Origin: Plectrocnemia conspersa
Taxonomy: Eukaryota; Arthropoda; Insecta; Trichoptera; Polycentropodidae
DNA: 64,000 nucleotides
Assembly (NCBI GenBank): GCA_009617715.1
Contig: VTFK01000228.1
Location: 620,001-684,000 of the forward strand
Direction: 5' to 3'
The position numbers and the translations under genes are program-made. How positions within the stretch are numbered: position 1 is the stretch's first letter; each line of letters begins with the position of its first letter. The notes under the pieces are model-generated. The model did not search any database, was not told the origin of the DNA, and saw nothing but the letters and a program-made list of their open reading frames with translations. This document shows positions 25,518-37,059 of this stretch, one piece after another.

Positions 25518-28500
25518 ATTGTTACTCATTATCTTCCGTGTGGCTTTAGGAAAACAACTACAATGGTGTCGTTTATAAAATATCACCCGGAAGACATATA
25601 TTATAAGAGCTGAGCTACTTTTTATATATATATAATATTTATTATAAGATTAAAATTGAAAAAATATATACACTAGTTTATGATATACATTCTTAAAAAT
25701 GTAAATATATTAAGTAAATCACATTTCTCTACCCAATCGAGCGGTACTCAATGTCACTTATTCAGACGTTCCTAATAGACTTTACTTTTCATTGTTATTT
25801 TTTCTCAGCCGGTTGCTTGAGTGATTTTGACATCCTCTGCGCACTCAGCCAGGATGGAAATTCCCTAAGATGGCGACCCAAGAATTGAAGGCGCGTGACT
25901 CGCCTATCAAACGCACCCCATACCGACGCCGGATTATGAAACAAAAAAGGGTGACGAAGGGCTTGTCAATCCTCGCTTTGAATCCGTCCGTCACGTGCTA
26001 ATGAATCAATTATAGTGTACAGAAACGATGAAAGAAGGAAAGGCTACCGGTTATGAATACCTTAGTACATCATGGATCATTATTGATATAATAATACATG
26101 AAGGGTGGGAAAGATATGTTTGAATTGCCGTTTTAGAATCAATATGTAGCTGATACCTAAAACATAATTTAGATTACCATAGATCACTGCAGGTGTATGT
26201 TTCTCGAGCCGCAACATGGTTGCCGTCAATTTTGATCCACTGTCACTAATATTATGGTTTTGCGTAGAGATTGGAACTTCGTTATAGAAATACGTTATAG
26301 GGGGGATTAGGCACCCATACAAAATCTTATGTGTTTTATATATAGTCAGATTTTTAGTATGGCTACAAAATAAATGATATGACGTTACAAAAAAAAAAAC
26401 ACATAACGGTATTTCAAGAACCATTTTCAAGCTTTTTAGATTAAGAGGCAGTATTTGATTTCGCATGGATTTTAGATTGTAGATTTAGATTAAAAAATGC
26501 CGCTAACTAAGGTGTCATAGGATGCGAATAACTGATGGAATGTTCAAAGTGAAACGCGCATTCATAAACAAGCCTAGAATTTAAAAAAAAATACAGACGT
26601 CATTTACGTGTAGAGAGAATCGTCACTTGCTCTCAAAATATATATGTACCTTAAAAGTGTTTTGAAAATTAGTGAGGTCGAAGTCCATATTTCCTTTCCT
26701 TGGTGCAGAAGTGTGGCGAATAAACGAGTTATGGTCGTTGAATGTAGGCACTGGAGCGTTAGGAATCTTCCCCCGTCATTGTGTAGTCTGCGGACGTTCC
26801 GTCTCTATTCCCATGGTTCAATGGCTGCGGGAATACGCCCAGACCCCCTGGAAACTCTGGAGGATTTTTATTATTTCCCTGGAGTGGCGATGTGCCCGAT
26901 TCGTTTAACGTTCTGTATAAAAAAAAATAGATAAAATAAACACTTTCAACACCTTTGTGTATGATATTATTTTAATTAACTAGCATAGCGTCAATGAACC
27001 AGTAACGTTAAGTAACGTTAACAATCAAAGTATGATTATTTATAAGTCATATAATCATTCACTGAATTCAAATTGCACATAATGAACTTTTAATACGTTC
27101 CTCGGCATGTCGACAAACTTTATATCGGGAAACTGGCGAAGCGGGACACAAATTGACGTTTTATGTTCGACTTTACGGCGAATCGCGGATAATCGAGCGA
27201 TTGCGCGTTATTGCGAATATTTACGATCTCACATTATCTGGAGCGGACGATTGCTCGTTGTAATACGTACACAAACTGTATAAAACCGATCTGTTTTGGA
27301 TTACAACAATGTTATTGTGCAATCGGTCATAAAGCATATAGTATTTTATTTTAAATGGGTGAGCGTGAAATAAATATATAGTGTACACTTTTAAAGTTGA
27401 GTTATTAGTAGATTTTATACAGTTTACGGAGCATATTATCCGGGGGCACAGACCCTTAACGATGCGCCTAATATGATCTGCTAAGGCAACTTGAAAGATC
27501 ACCGTTTCTGTGAAGGCAGAAGTACCGTAACTTTAGAGTGATAAATGACATTTCAGAATATGTGAACATGGAAACGATTACTATAGCTATTTTGTTTGTA
27601 ACGTGCAGTGTACTGTTTAAAATTTTTCCGTCAGTGACTATTCAATTAATCTCAGAAAAATTTAATAGATCGTTAAAAATATGACCAGCTTAATTATAAA
27701 GCTGTGTCGGATACTGAAAACTAGCAATAATTGTGAAAAGAAACAGATTCCCATATAGTTGCTATAAAAATAATTTGTGTTCATAACCTTCAAGTGCGAA
27801 TATTTTTTTTATTAATAATTTTCTTTATTATTAAAAATAAACATTAATCGACACATCTTAACCAAGTATATATTTAAGTAAAACTCTGTTCACAAAATGT
27901 ATGGTAAATAGGGAGAAAAAACATAGATTAATTTTACTTTTGTAAAGTCAATTTTAATGTGAGTTTGCACATTGTTGTGCAAAAGAATTGGACCAGTGGT
28001 CACATTTACTGGTGCATTTAATTTTTTGACAATAAATATCAGCGTAATGTTTTCGCTAGATTTAAAAAAAATGTACTAGAATATATCAGGTAATGGCCAT
28101 AATTTAATTTGGTTTTTAAAAATGTTCAGAATTCCATTTTTGTTCAATAGTTGCGCATACAGCTGTAAATGATTCACTTTTTGTTACATAAATAATATAA
28201 TACGATTGAGAAATGAATCGTTTTAGTTACGTAAAAAAATGTAGCGCAAAAAATTGACGATTTTTTATTTAATTCATGCGGCACCCATTTGTCAAGTTTT
28301 TTTATTTTAAATTAAATAGTCCAGAACCGTTAACTTTTGTGCAAGTTTTCAAATTGTTAAATGTAGTTTTGATGCAACTATCTTCAGTTGTTGTCTGTTA
28401 TTAAAGTAAAGGAAAACTCTTACCACCTTTCTCAATTTTCTTTTTCCCCAGCACAATTGCACCGCACATTCTTTAACATTATTCACACTAAAAGCATTGT

Positions 28501-28636
28501 TTAATTTACGAAAAGTTTCTGCTGCTTTACTATTAATATATTATTCTAATATTCGTTTTTATTTTTAATGAAATATTTTTTAAAATAAATATTTTCTATT
28601 ACATTAAAAACCGGTAGTGAATTAGTTCTTAGATCA
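25518..28636. other. Non-genic stretch with several islands
   Basis: I see no supported gene. Complex GC-richer islands lie at about 25,720-26,040, 26,640-26,930 (CCAGACCCCCTGGAAACTC) and 27,090-27,500. A short tandem duplication of AGTAACGTTA lies near 27,000-27,020. A 128-codon minus-strand ORF at 26,080-26,466 matches no family I recognise. Confidence 0.4.
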
Positions 28637-28810
28637 TTGTGTATTACGACAACGCAGGTAGTCATTTCTCTCCCCGAAGTATCACTGCATAATCTACAGC
28701 TAAATTGTACGCTATTTTTTTGGTGAAAATTATATTAATTTTATTTATAACAACTAAAGAAAATAATGTAGAAAAAAACACTTTGTAATTACAGAAATTT
28801 TACAGCTGTG
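28637..28810. repeat. Diverged dispersed repeat, copy 2
   Basis: Shares ordered blocks (GGTAGTCATTT, CTACAGCTAAAT, AAAAACACTTTGTAATTACA) with 10,071-10,290. Old and non-coding. Confidence 0.5.
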
Positions 28811-30060
28811 GACTTTTTTTTTATTGTTTTTTTTTTTTCATTTTTTAAATCTGCTTCATTTTAAGTTTGTCTAAAATAATTTATTATATTAATATTTTTG
28901 CATATCAAGTGATTTTGGCAACAGGAAACTTTGTACCGATTTACAGTTTTAAACACATTTAATATTTTCTTAAATAAAATAAGTTTTAATACATTTTATT
29001 GTTTTATTTATGACATTAATATGGGAGTATTAAAATGTATTTATAGGTCGAACTATATTTTTTGCTTCTTTATAGCTTGACGAATATTTACGAATTATTT
29101 TAATAGTTGAAAATAGCAAATATTTGATATTATTTACCAACCGTTTCAAATACATACAAAAATGCTTATATCTACTTAATTTTCATATTTAATTCAATAG
29201 CTAAAATTAAAGCAAAATAAAAAATAAAACTTCGATACTATTAAAATAATGACTGAAAAAATCACTTACGAATGATTATGTTTAATACATTGCTAGCAAA
29301 CTTATATTATTTAGAATATATATTTACCAAGAATTAGGTTTAGTGTTTACTGTTACGTTTTTACATACGGAAATTTTGTTATTTAAAATCTTTAAAAAAT
29401 GTACATTTTTTAATAAATAAATTGTAATTATTTACCTTTAATGCAAAACAAATATAAATTTAAGAAAACCTTTAATTAGTTTTCTATTTTTTTGTTACCA
29501 CAAATTATTGTAATTTTATATGATTATTCTAAAATCAAATTACACAAATTACTTTGGAAGCCTAAATAGAGCATATACTTACCTTAATAATTTGCTAAAT
29601 AAACGCTCTTTAATGGACATTTAAATAATGTGAAACTATAAACATACCTATTTCAATGATAAAGGGCCCGATAAAGCTTGATCGATCATAATATGAGTTG
29701 ACCCAATCGTGGGATGAGGTCTATTAATATATTGTGTCTAATGAAGAAGATATTGTAATAAGTTGTTTCCGTGCAATTAACCTCTTAATGACTAACTTTT
29801 TTCTCAAAAATCTTTTTTTTATTATAATAGCTATAAGAAGTAGAAAACAGAATATTTTTTTCGCACACAATGTTACAAAATCTCGGATTTTTCCGAATTA
29901 TAATAGTTATAGGAAGTAAAATATATAATTACAAAATATATATATCCTTATTTTAAAAACCAAATTCTTAACCAAAATATATGAAAAAAATATACTAAAT
30001 ACAACACAAACATTTCTAATAAAAAAAAATTTAATAAATAAATTAAAATGCAATGTACAA
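28811..30060. other. AT-rich stretch, nothing recognised
   Basis: T-rich and A-rich runs throughout. No gene or clear repeat. Confidence 0.5.
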
Positions 30061-30061
30061 A

Positions 30062-30184
30062 ACGGTCAAATGAGCTACCTTCATAGTCGTTTATGGTCTT
30101 AATTTTCATCTCAAGATCGATAGCTTTCATTTGATTATTGGCGCTTTCTTCAGGTGTTGTCATGCTATTATTTTTCGACGACAT
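30062..30184 (-). pseudogene. Possible Tigger/pogo transposase N-terminal fragment
   Basis: The ORF starts MSSKNNSMTTPEESANNQMK and continues AIDLEMKIKTINDYEG. The spacing of a short polar leader before a 'K-L-K-I--YE' helix is like the start of the CENP-B-type HTH domain of Tigger proteins. It breaks off after about 40 residues into AT-rich sequence. The resemblance is short, so this is tentative. Confidence 0.4.
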
Positions 30185-30329
30185 CTAGTAGGGTGCACAA
30201 AGTATTACATACAAATAAATAACACAGTATTACATACAAATAAATAACCGAGAATCGCGTATTTTTTAGTTTAATATTCTTAATAATTAACTTTCCTTGT
30301 AAGCAGTAACACTTTTTCTATAAACGTGT

Positions 30330-30740
30330 GATCATTTTTTGTTTATATAATAAGCGAAAAAATAGGGAGCTTAATAGCTCCAGCAACGGCGCGATAAATA
30401 CGGCGCTGTTTGTGGAGAGACAGGGCTGGATCGGGCAGTCCGTTTCTGTGTCTTATCGCTTCGCGATCGTGTGTAAATTTTTAACGGCCGTTACAAAAAA
30501 TTCGGTCAATATTTGTGCGGAAAAAATTGCCATTTTAACGCCGTCGTGTGTGTGGGTCCAGCGCCCCACCATTAGCATTTTAAACGTCCACTTAGGATGG
30601 GTCGTCACGCTCTCGCCACATTTCCTAAAACCGGGGGCAAGTGTCCACTGTGTCCGATGGTAAACACGTCGTAAATATAATTCATCGGTATCCTTGTGAG
30701 GGCACACCTTTGAAGTTAGGCGGGCGATAAGGGGTCTTGC
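30330..30740. other. GC-richer island, candidate regulatory element
   Basis: A compact block of complex sequence (CAACGGCGCGATAAATACGG, TTTTTAACGGCCGTTAC, CACGCTCTCGCCACATTTCC) ending near GGGCGATAAGGGG. ORFs of 84-111 codons exist on both strands but show no family and look like composition artefacts. Candidate conserved non-coding element. Confidence 0.4.
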
Positions 30741-30886
30741 AGATTCTAAAATTAGCGAAGCGATTTTTTTTATATATTCAGAAGGAAAAATTGGGGAAAA
30801 TTAGTAGTGAAAAAAACTGCAATAGCATAGTCAATAACTGTGACATCGATTCACAGTTTGATAGCAAAAATAATAATAGTTCTATT

Positions 30887-31108
30887 CAGTGGCGTAGCTA
30901 GGGTATGTGCCCCACGGCGATCATACATATTTTGCAGGGTCGTAACATCAACATTTCTTAAAATAATAAATTGGTTATTACTAAGCTCTTGTTATTCGTA
31001 GATTTATATTTGAACCACAAGTTAAGAACCACACTAGACGATCCCATCACGAATATGCCGCCCCCAAGCAAGTGCCGCCCGGGGCCACCCTCCATAGCTA
31101 CGCCACTG
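30887..31108. mobile_element. 222-bp hAT-type MITE with perfect 8-bp target duplication
   Basis: The ends CAGTGGCGTAGCTA and TAGCTACGCCACTG are perfect inverted repeats of 14 bp. The flanks GTTCTATT (30,879-30,886) and GTTCTATT (31,109-31,116) are identical. An 8-bp duplication and CAG...CTG ends are diagnostic for hAT elements. It is non-autonomous, and the intact flanks suggest a relatively recent insertion. Confidence 0.92.
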
Positions 31109-31116
31109 GTTCTATT

Positions 31117-32164
31117 ACTACAAAAATAGCATTATTGATTTATTTAGTACAGTATTAATTTTAATTTACACAGTACAATAATCATAAGCTTTTTTATATA
31201 AATCATGTATTTAATACTCATTTATATTTATTTGTGAAATATTACACATATATATTATTTCGCAGGACATAATTTTGATATAATATTTTTATCACAACGA
31301 TTCAATCATTTTATTTATATATATAAAAATTTGGTGCTGATATACTTTTATTAATTTATTTATTAATATTTTAAACACAACATTCAATTCAATTATTTTG
31401 GTCTCATTGTCTCAGGTGACTGGGGTGGACTTTAAATAAATTATCCAGAGTCAGAGTGTTAATCTGATAGCAAGACTTTCATTAAAAAAATAGTTGAGGG
31501 GAGAAAATCACTTATTATATCCCATTTTTTTGCCTTATTGGTTTTCCGTTTTGCCCAATTGTTCTCATGTAGGACGTTTTTCAGATATAAAAATGCATAC
31601 AACTATAACAATTGAGTCAAATTTAGAGAACTTTTGAAGCTTTTAAAGTTGATGTTGATGTGATAAAGAAACTGTCAAAGAAATCTTATTATCCACGTTT
31701 CAATATTTATATTCATTACTCCCTCCATTTAAGATTTTATTTTCCACCACTTTCAATTGCAAAAGATGGCCGTTATGTAGGTATTTTTAAATAGATTTCC
31801 ATTGACCGCTAGAGCAGATTACGAATGATTGGTAGGATGCATGTGCTATTTTTTTTTGAGGCATTTGCAATGCAATGCTTTAATTCTTTTGATATATGAC
31901 AGGTACATTGACTTTTTTATTCAAAAATATTTTCTCACGGCGGTGTCCTATTTTATTAAAAAATCAAATTTTTTGCCTTAGACTTTAGATGCTTCACCGG
32001 AAAATTTATTTTGGTTCTCACGCCTTCAAATTCTACTAAATGCATTTTATACTGTTTTTAGACCTGCCGATTTATTTCTTCCATTAGGGATCCAATTAAC
32101 CCGACAGCACTATTAATTAAAAAATCTCTGCTTTTTCATTAAAATATATATATTACTGAAAATA
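31117..32164. other. AT-rich stretch, nothing certain
   Basis: No gene. The segment 31,400-31,800 is somewhat more complex and may be an old repeat, but I could not match it within the window. Confidence 0.4.
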
Positions 32165-32169
32165 TTTAT

Positions 32170-32250
32170 ACATAAGAACGAAATAGCTTAGTCCGTAACG
32201 TCTCAGATTAGTAACTATGAGGTTGCGGGCTCGAGCCCCAGCAGTGGCAT
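32170..32250 (+). repeat. tRNA-like SINE head or tRNA pseudogene
   Basis: ATAGCTTAGTCCGTAACG resembles an RNA polymerase III box A, and GCGGGCTCGAGCCCC a box B. Between them TCTCAGATTAGTAACTATGA can form a weak anticodon-like arm. The acceptor stem does not pair, so it is not a working tRNA. A related GTTGCGGGCTCG box occurs inverted at 42.15 kb. Confidence 0.5.
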
Positions 32251-34120
32251 TCAAATTTTTATTTTTTAAAAATGCTTTATTGGTTATAAATTATATTGCA
32301 CATAATAATTGTAATTATTAATATAGTCACCAGATTCTCAGACTTTTAGTCTTGTCTTTAATACTTAGTTGTAGGTATTTATTAAGTCTGGTTGAGTTAC
32401 TCAGTTGGTATAGATTTACCCCGTTGTAACGCATTGGGCATACGCCTGTCAGATTACAACGAAAGATTTAATAAAAAAATATAAAAATAATGTAATATCG
32501 TTTTTAAAGCACGCTGAAAAAAATGCATTTTTATGAAACATAACAATATAGTTCACTCTAAATAACAGATTTTCGAAGCGCAGCTGCAACATTAAAAAAA
32601 TCCGCTTCTAAACGGAATTAAATCGATACAAAAATTGCTTCAATAAAAATTCAGCTAAATAAAAATTTATATTAACAGTGATCTCTTAATCAATTAAACA
32701 CCCAACGATTTTTAAATCGATTATTTCAGAAAATATTTGTAGAGTTACCTCGTGATAATCTTAAAGCCTTCCTACAAAGGTAACAATACAGACAGGTTAT
32801 CAGTTGTATCGATGTGTTTGCGTGCTTGGACCGCAATGTGTTGAAATCGGAATTGCGGTCCTTTGGCAAACAAATTGGTGCACACTCCTGTTTGCCCATC
32901 TCCGTCGGACACTCTTCACAAATATATGAAGGTTGTATAGCATTACGATCGGTATACAATCTGGGGTGACCCGATTAGCACCCTCATACCACAAAACGGC
33001 AGATCCAACGTGTGTAACGATTTTAATAGAATTAAAAATGTGTGTATGTTTGCATGGCGTGTGTATGCTTTTAAGGTGGATAGGGTTAAAAAATACAAAA
33101 GTTTTACACACATTGCGATATTTTTTTAACTAAAATTTACTTTCTTAATCAAATTTTATTTCCTAGAAACATTCAAATTATTCAAAGAGCATTGTTTAGG
33201 ATTTTTTTCGGAAGCCCTAACGATATGTTTCCTGATAATCGTAATTCTTAGAGTCTGTAATAAAACTTATCAGTAATCCTTGTCCCTTTCCTCACTACCT
33301 GCTTAGAATTCAGCTGTGAATTTAGTGGTTTTTACCACTACCTATTTTTATAACCGTAGGTTTTCATCTATTTAAAAATATTAAAAATTATATTATAAGT
33401 TTTGTTAGTATACGCAACAAAAATTATTGTGATATTATAGACAGCATTTATAAGTTACTTAAAATACTTTAATTAATCAAATATTAAAAAAATTACCTTT
33501 AATTATCAATCATAAGTCTGGAAGCTTTAAAAATGTATCAAGAAGGAAGTGTAATTATTTCTTAAAATACATTTAATGTAAAAGGATCAACTATAAAAGA
33601 AAAAAAAAAACATTTCAAAAAGATTTTATTAGATCTTAAAATAAAAATAAGTAAACTCGAATATCAATCTGTTTTTTTTTTATATTAGCAAAATTAAAGC
33701 CACATCACAAAGATTACATTTATAAAAAAAATCATCTCTGATAAATTGGTTATAAATTTGCAAAAAAATACATTGGAAATAACGTAACACAGTTTTTTTA
33801 CAGTTTAGTGATTAAATATAGAAAAATGATTATTGGTTTTAAACAATATTACAGAAATTCCGAATACCCGTAATTTTACGGAATGCCTAGTATCTCAATT
33901 TTCTTTGCATTCTTTTCAACAACAAGGAGTCTTTTAATTCCATATAATGTATATTGGCAATAAATTGTTAAAGTGACACGCGCTCCGCATAACAAAGATG
34001 AGTATCTTTTCCGCCTTATCGCAAACTTAAGCGATGTGCATACTGAATCTTCGGCGTATATTTGTTTGAAACACTTTGGCTTAAACCATATAAGAATTCC
34101 ATCGGTAAAAGGGACCTGTA
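32251..34120. other. Non-genic stretch with a patch at about 32,720-33,110
   Basis: A moderately complex patch at 32,760-33,080 and AT-rich DNA elsewhere. A second possible pol III box A (TTACTCAGTTGGTATAG) lies near 32,397. No gene is supported. Confidence 0.4.
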
Positions 34121-34124
34121 AAAT

Positions 34125-34620
34125 AAAAAAATGTGACACATGATAATGCTGTCATAGCGACTCCGTGTCTATTTGTAAAGACAGCGAATCCGCATTTGTG
34201 CGGAACACTTTTAGGTCATCATCATATTCCTAGTTTTTACTATCTTTTACCTATAGAATTTTTTTATGATTTTCATGTGAATGTATATTTAACCAAAGAA
34301 CACGTGCCATTACTTAACGGCCACTGCTTGTTAGTAGCTCGTTCATTTGGCTGGTGTGTTGTGCGAGTATTGTCTCTAATGACCATTTGTCCGTTAAATA
34401 GCGCCATGGGAAACGGCCAAAGGGGCGCAGGGGTCGACGGGGCGCTGGCCTGGGGGTCCGAAGATGGATAGGCGCGGGCCCCCCCATCTTGGGTAGCCGA
34501 GATTTACACACTTTCTTTTCCCAGGGAAAGTTTGGCCGATATATTACCGATGTGACTCTCTGTTGGCGGGGCAGACGACGAAGATTGTTTTCCACCTTGG
34601 ATATAAAAGATATATCTTTA
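34125..34620. other. GC-rich island, candidate regulatory element
   Basis: Strong local rise in GC at 34,300-34,580 (GGGAAACGGCCAAAGGGGCG, GGCGCGGGCCCCCCC). Overlapping ORFs on both strands show no family. Candidate conserved non-coding element or promoter. Confidence 0.4.
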
Positions 34621-35154
34621 ATGATACAGATATATTGCTAGGATGAGATCTCGATACCTTTTTATATAAATTGTTACATATAGTATAAAATCTAGGACGA
34701 TATTCTTATATGCTTGAACAAAACTTTAAACGTAATTGCTCATATAGCAAATCAAATTTCAGAGGTGTTAAGTCAATGAAAAAAATGACAAAAATATTGT
34801 GGTGTTAATGTTTTCTACGAGTACCTGCAAACTGTAGTCCTTGGTTTGTTCAATAAAATTAGAACCCTTGTCGTAAAAACATATATTTTTTACATTTACC
34901 GCTCGCGACAATCAGTTGAAAAAAAATGGGTCTAGGAAAATTTATCGCCAGCAATTAATCGCTAGCCGTTTACGATCGCATAAACTATTTAAAGTCTACA
35001 AATAATCGCTAGCATATATTACTGTCTAGAGCAATGAGATGTATTTATACAAACTAGCTTATTTATTAGTTGATAAACAGTGTGACAAGTCTATTTTTTT
35101 TATTAAAGGCGTATTTTAAGAGGTTTAAATTATATGTTGTTTTTAAATGTCTAT

Positions 35155-35410
35155 GAAAAGACTCAATTTGACAGTTGAGAAACGTCCATTTGCTGTTCAA
35201 ATCAAAACCTAACCTAAACGAATTAAACTAATGGTTCAAAAACTTTCCTTAGGTTTGGTTTGTGTTTGAATATCAATATATGTTTATTTTCAACAGTGTG
35301 AATGTAATTTTACTAACTAGGTCAGTTAAAATGTATCAAGCAATTGATTTATATTTCCACTGGTCAATATCAGTGAAACTGTATTTTAGCCGTTTTTTTT
35401 TTTTTAAAGT
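35155..35410. repeat. Dispersed repeat family R1, copy 3
   Basis: ACTCAATTTGACAGTTGAGA and GAAACGTCCATTTGCTGTTC match 3731-3780 and 25,031-25,080. A TTTCCACTGGTCAATATCAG region resembles the ACTAGTGAAA blocks. Non-coding. Confidence 0.65.
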
Positions 35411-36119
35411 CCATTATATAATAAGTCCATTTTTGGAAAAATACGAGTTAATGGTAAACAGATAATTGTTTCTAAATAAACTCGATTATTCGTTTTCATG
35501 TTTACATGTCTGTATTTTAATTATTATTTTTTATATTAAAAAATACATTTTAGAAAAGCCAACTCTTAATTAAAATATTAATTTATATTTTTCATATTTT
35601 GTTGATATTGAAAGTGGTATAAGTCCATTTAAAGCTAAAAATCATTTATTTTCTTCACCATTTTTAATAATTATTATTGCATAATAAAATTCAACAAGTT
35701 TATAGTTTTAAAAACATTACTCGAATTGATTAAAGCTTGTCAATAATTTTAGGTTGATTTAAAAGAATCAACCTAAAAATATTTAATATCTCAATGTATG
35801 AATAAATGGACTTAAATCTCTTTTAAGAACAACGACTTATCTATTCACTGTACTGATGGTAAAATTAACGCCGTATTTTAAATTTAAAATGACCAATAAA
35901 TTTATATAAATTATATGTATTGCCTAGCGATGAATTGTTTATGGGATCAATTGACACGGTATTAAACTGCTAGCAATTAATTGCTGGCAGTGTATCCAAT
36001 TAGTTTTATTCTTGTTATTTTATTATATTATTTTTATCTTCTAATTTTTTCATCGATTTTTCTGATAATTTATATCATTACGACATTGCTATTATGGGTC
36101 TACTTTCTACAATATTAAG
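35411..36119. other. AT-rich stretch, nothing recognised
   Basis: AT-rich. A short direct/inverted GGTTGATTTAAAAGAATCAACC palindrome-like site lies near 35,752. No gene. Confidence 0.45.
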
Positions 36120-36480
36120 AGATAGAAATTGTTCATGGTTGTTGTTTATTGTTCAATATACACACGCACACATCGCAGTGGAATTAGTGCCGGTTTAGAG
36201 CGAATTACACGCGGATAATTACTCGTCCTGCGGGGTTCCGCCCCGCGGGGGCGCCTTCGCCCCCCGGTCTGTCGCCTCCCCTATGACGGATGGCGCACAA
36301 TTTGCGTCCACCGGAGCAGAACCGGTCAATTACCGCCGCCAAAGATTTATTAATAATAAGCCCATTATGAATTTCCCGGTCGCGCACCGGGGATGATGGC
36401 GGATCCGTGTCCGAAGCTAAAGGCCATAACGAGTTTTCCGCCTTATCTCCACCAGCTATCCTGTGAGTGGAGAGGGTGGC
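36120..36480. other. GC-rich island, candidate regulatory element
   Basis: One of the sharpest islands. It has GCGGGGTTCCGCCCCGCGGG near 36,230 and CGGTCAATTACCGCCGCC near 36,325, followed by TTATTAATAATAAGCCCATT with several TAAT/ATTA cores of the kind bound by homeodomain proteins. No coding signal. It reads as an enhancer-like conserved non-coding element, by inference only. Confidence 0.45.
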
Positions 36481-37059
36481 TTTTGGATTTCGCCTTCTTT
36501 GAAAAAAGCAAAATTAATTTATATGATTGATGTTTATGTCTTTTTATTTTATATGTGTACAAATAATATTTATTACATTAATATTAATAATATTGTGCAA
36601 TCAAATACGACTGTTTTTTTAAAAACCGATTATATAACTGACCTCCTACTTGGGCTGTCGCAAAACTAGTAAAAGTATTTTTTTGTGTATTTTTCTCATA
36701 AGTGATTTGATATGAGATCTGACGGCATTATTTATAGTATAAGTATATTTTTCGTAATGAATTTTGAGCTGCGGCCCGCTTTAGTATCTACCGCAAGTTT
36801 TCCGAACTAACTCGTTATCTTCGCGAGTCTGCTCATTGACGCTGGTGACTAAGTGAATTTATACGAAGACTTTGCCCCTCTAATGATTGATGGATGATCG
36901 CCTGTAAAATGAAGCGTTCACAAGAGCGAGGTTAATAGATTCAAGTTTCCTTATCTCGGCCTCTTTAGCATATATAATTGATTCGGAAAATGGCAGCGGC
37001 GACACGAGAGCTTTTCTTTTATAAAAGTAAAATTATATTAACAAAAAAATCTACATAAA
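36481..37059. other. Non-genic stretch with an island at about 36,760-37,000
   Basis: GAGCTGCGGCCCGCTTTAG begins a second complex patch. The rest is AT-rich. No gene. Confidence 0.4.

Noticed and set aside
26080..26466. 128-codon minus-strand ORF
   Set aside because: Longest unexplained ORF in the desert, but no recognisable motif or domain, no splice-supported extension and AT-rich flanks. Not enough to call a gene.
32170..32250. Functional tRNA gene
   Set aside because: Box A and box B are present, but the acceptor and D stems do not pair, so a SINE head or pseudogene is more likely.
33876..34139. 87-codon minus-strand ORF preceded by a T-rich tract and CAG
   Set aside because: The frame after the acceptor-like CAG reads as an ordinary exon might, but I recognise no family and no partner exon, so I left it in the non-genic description.
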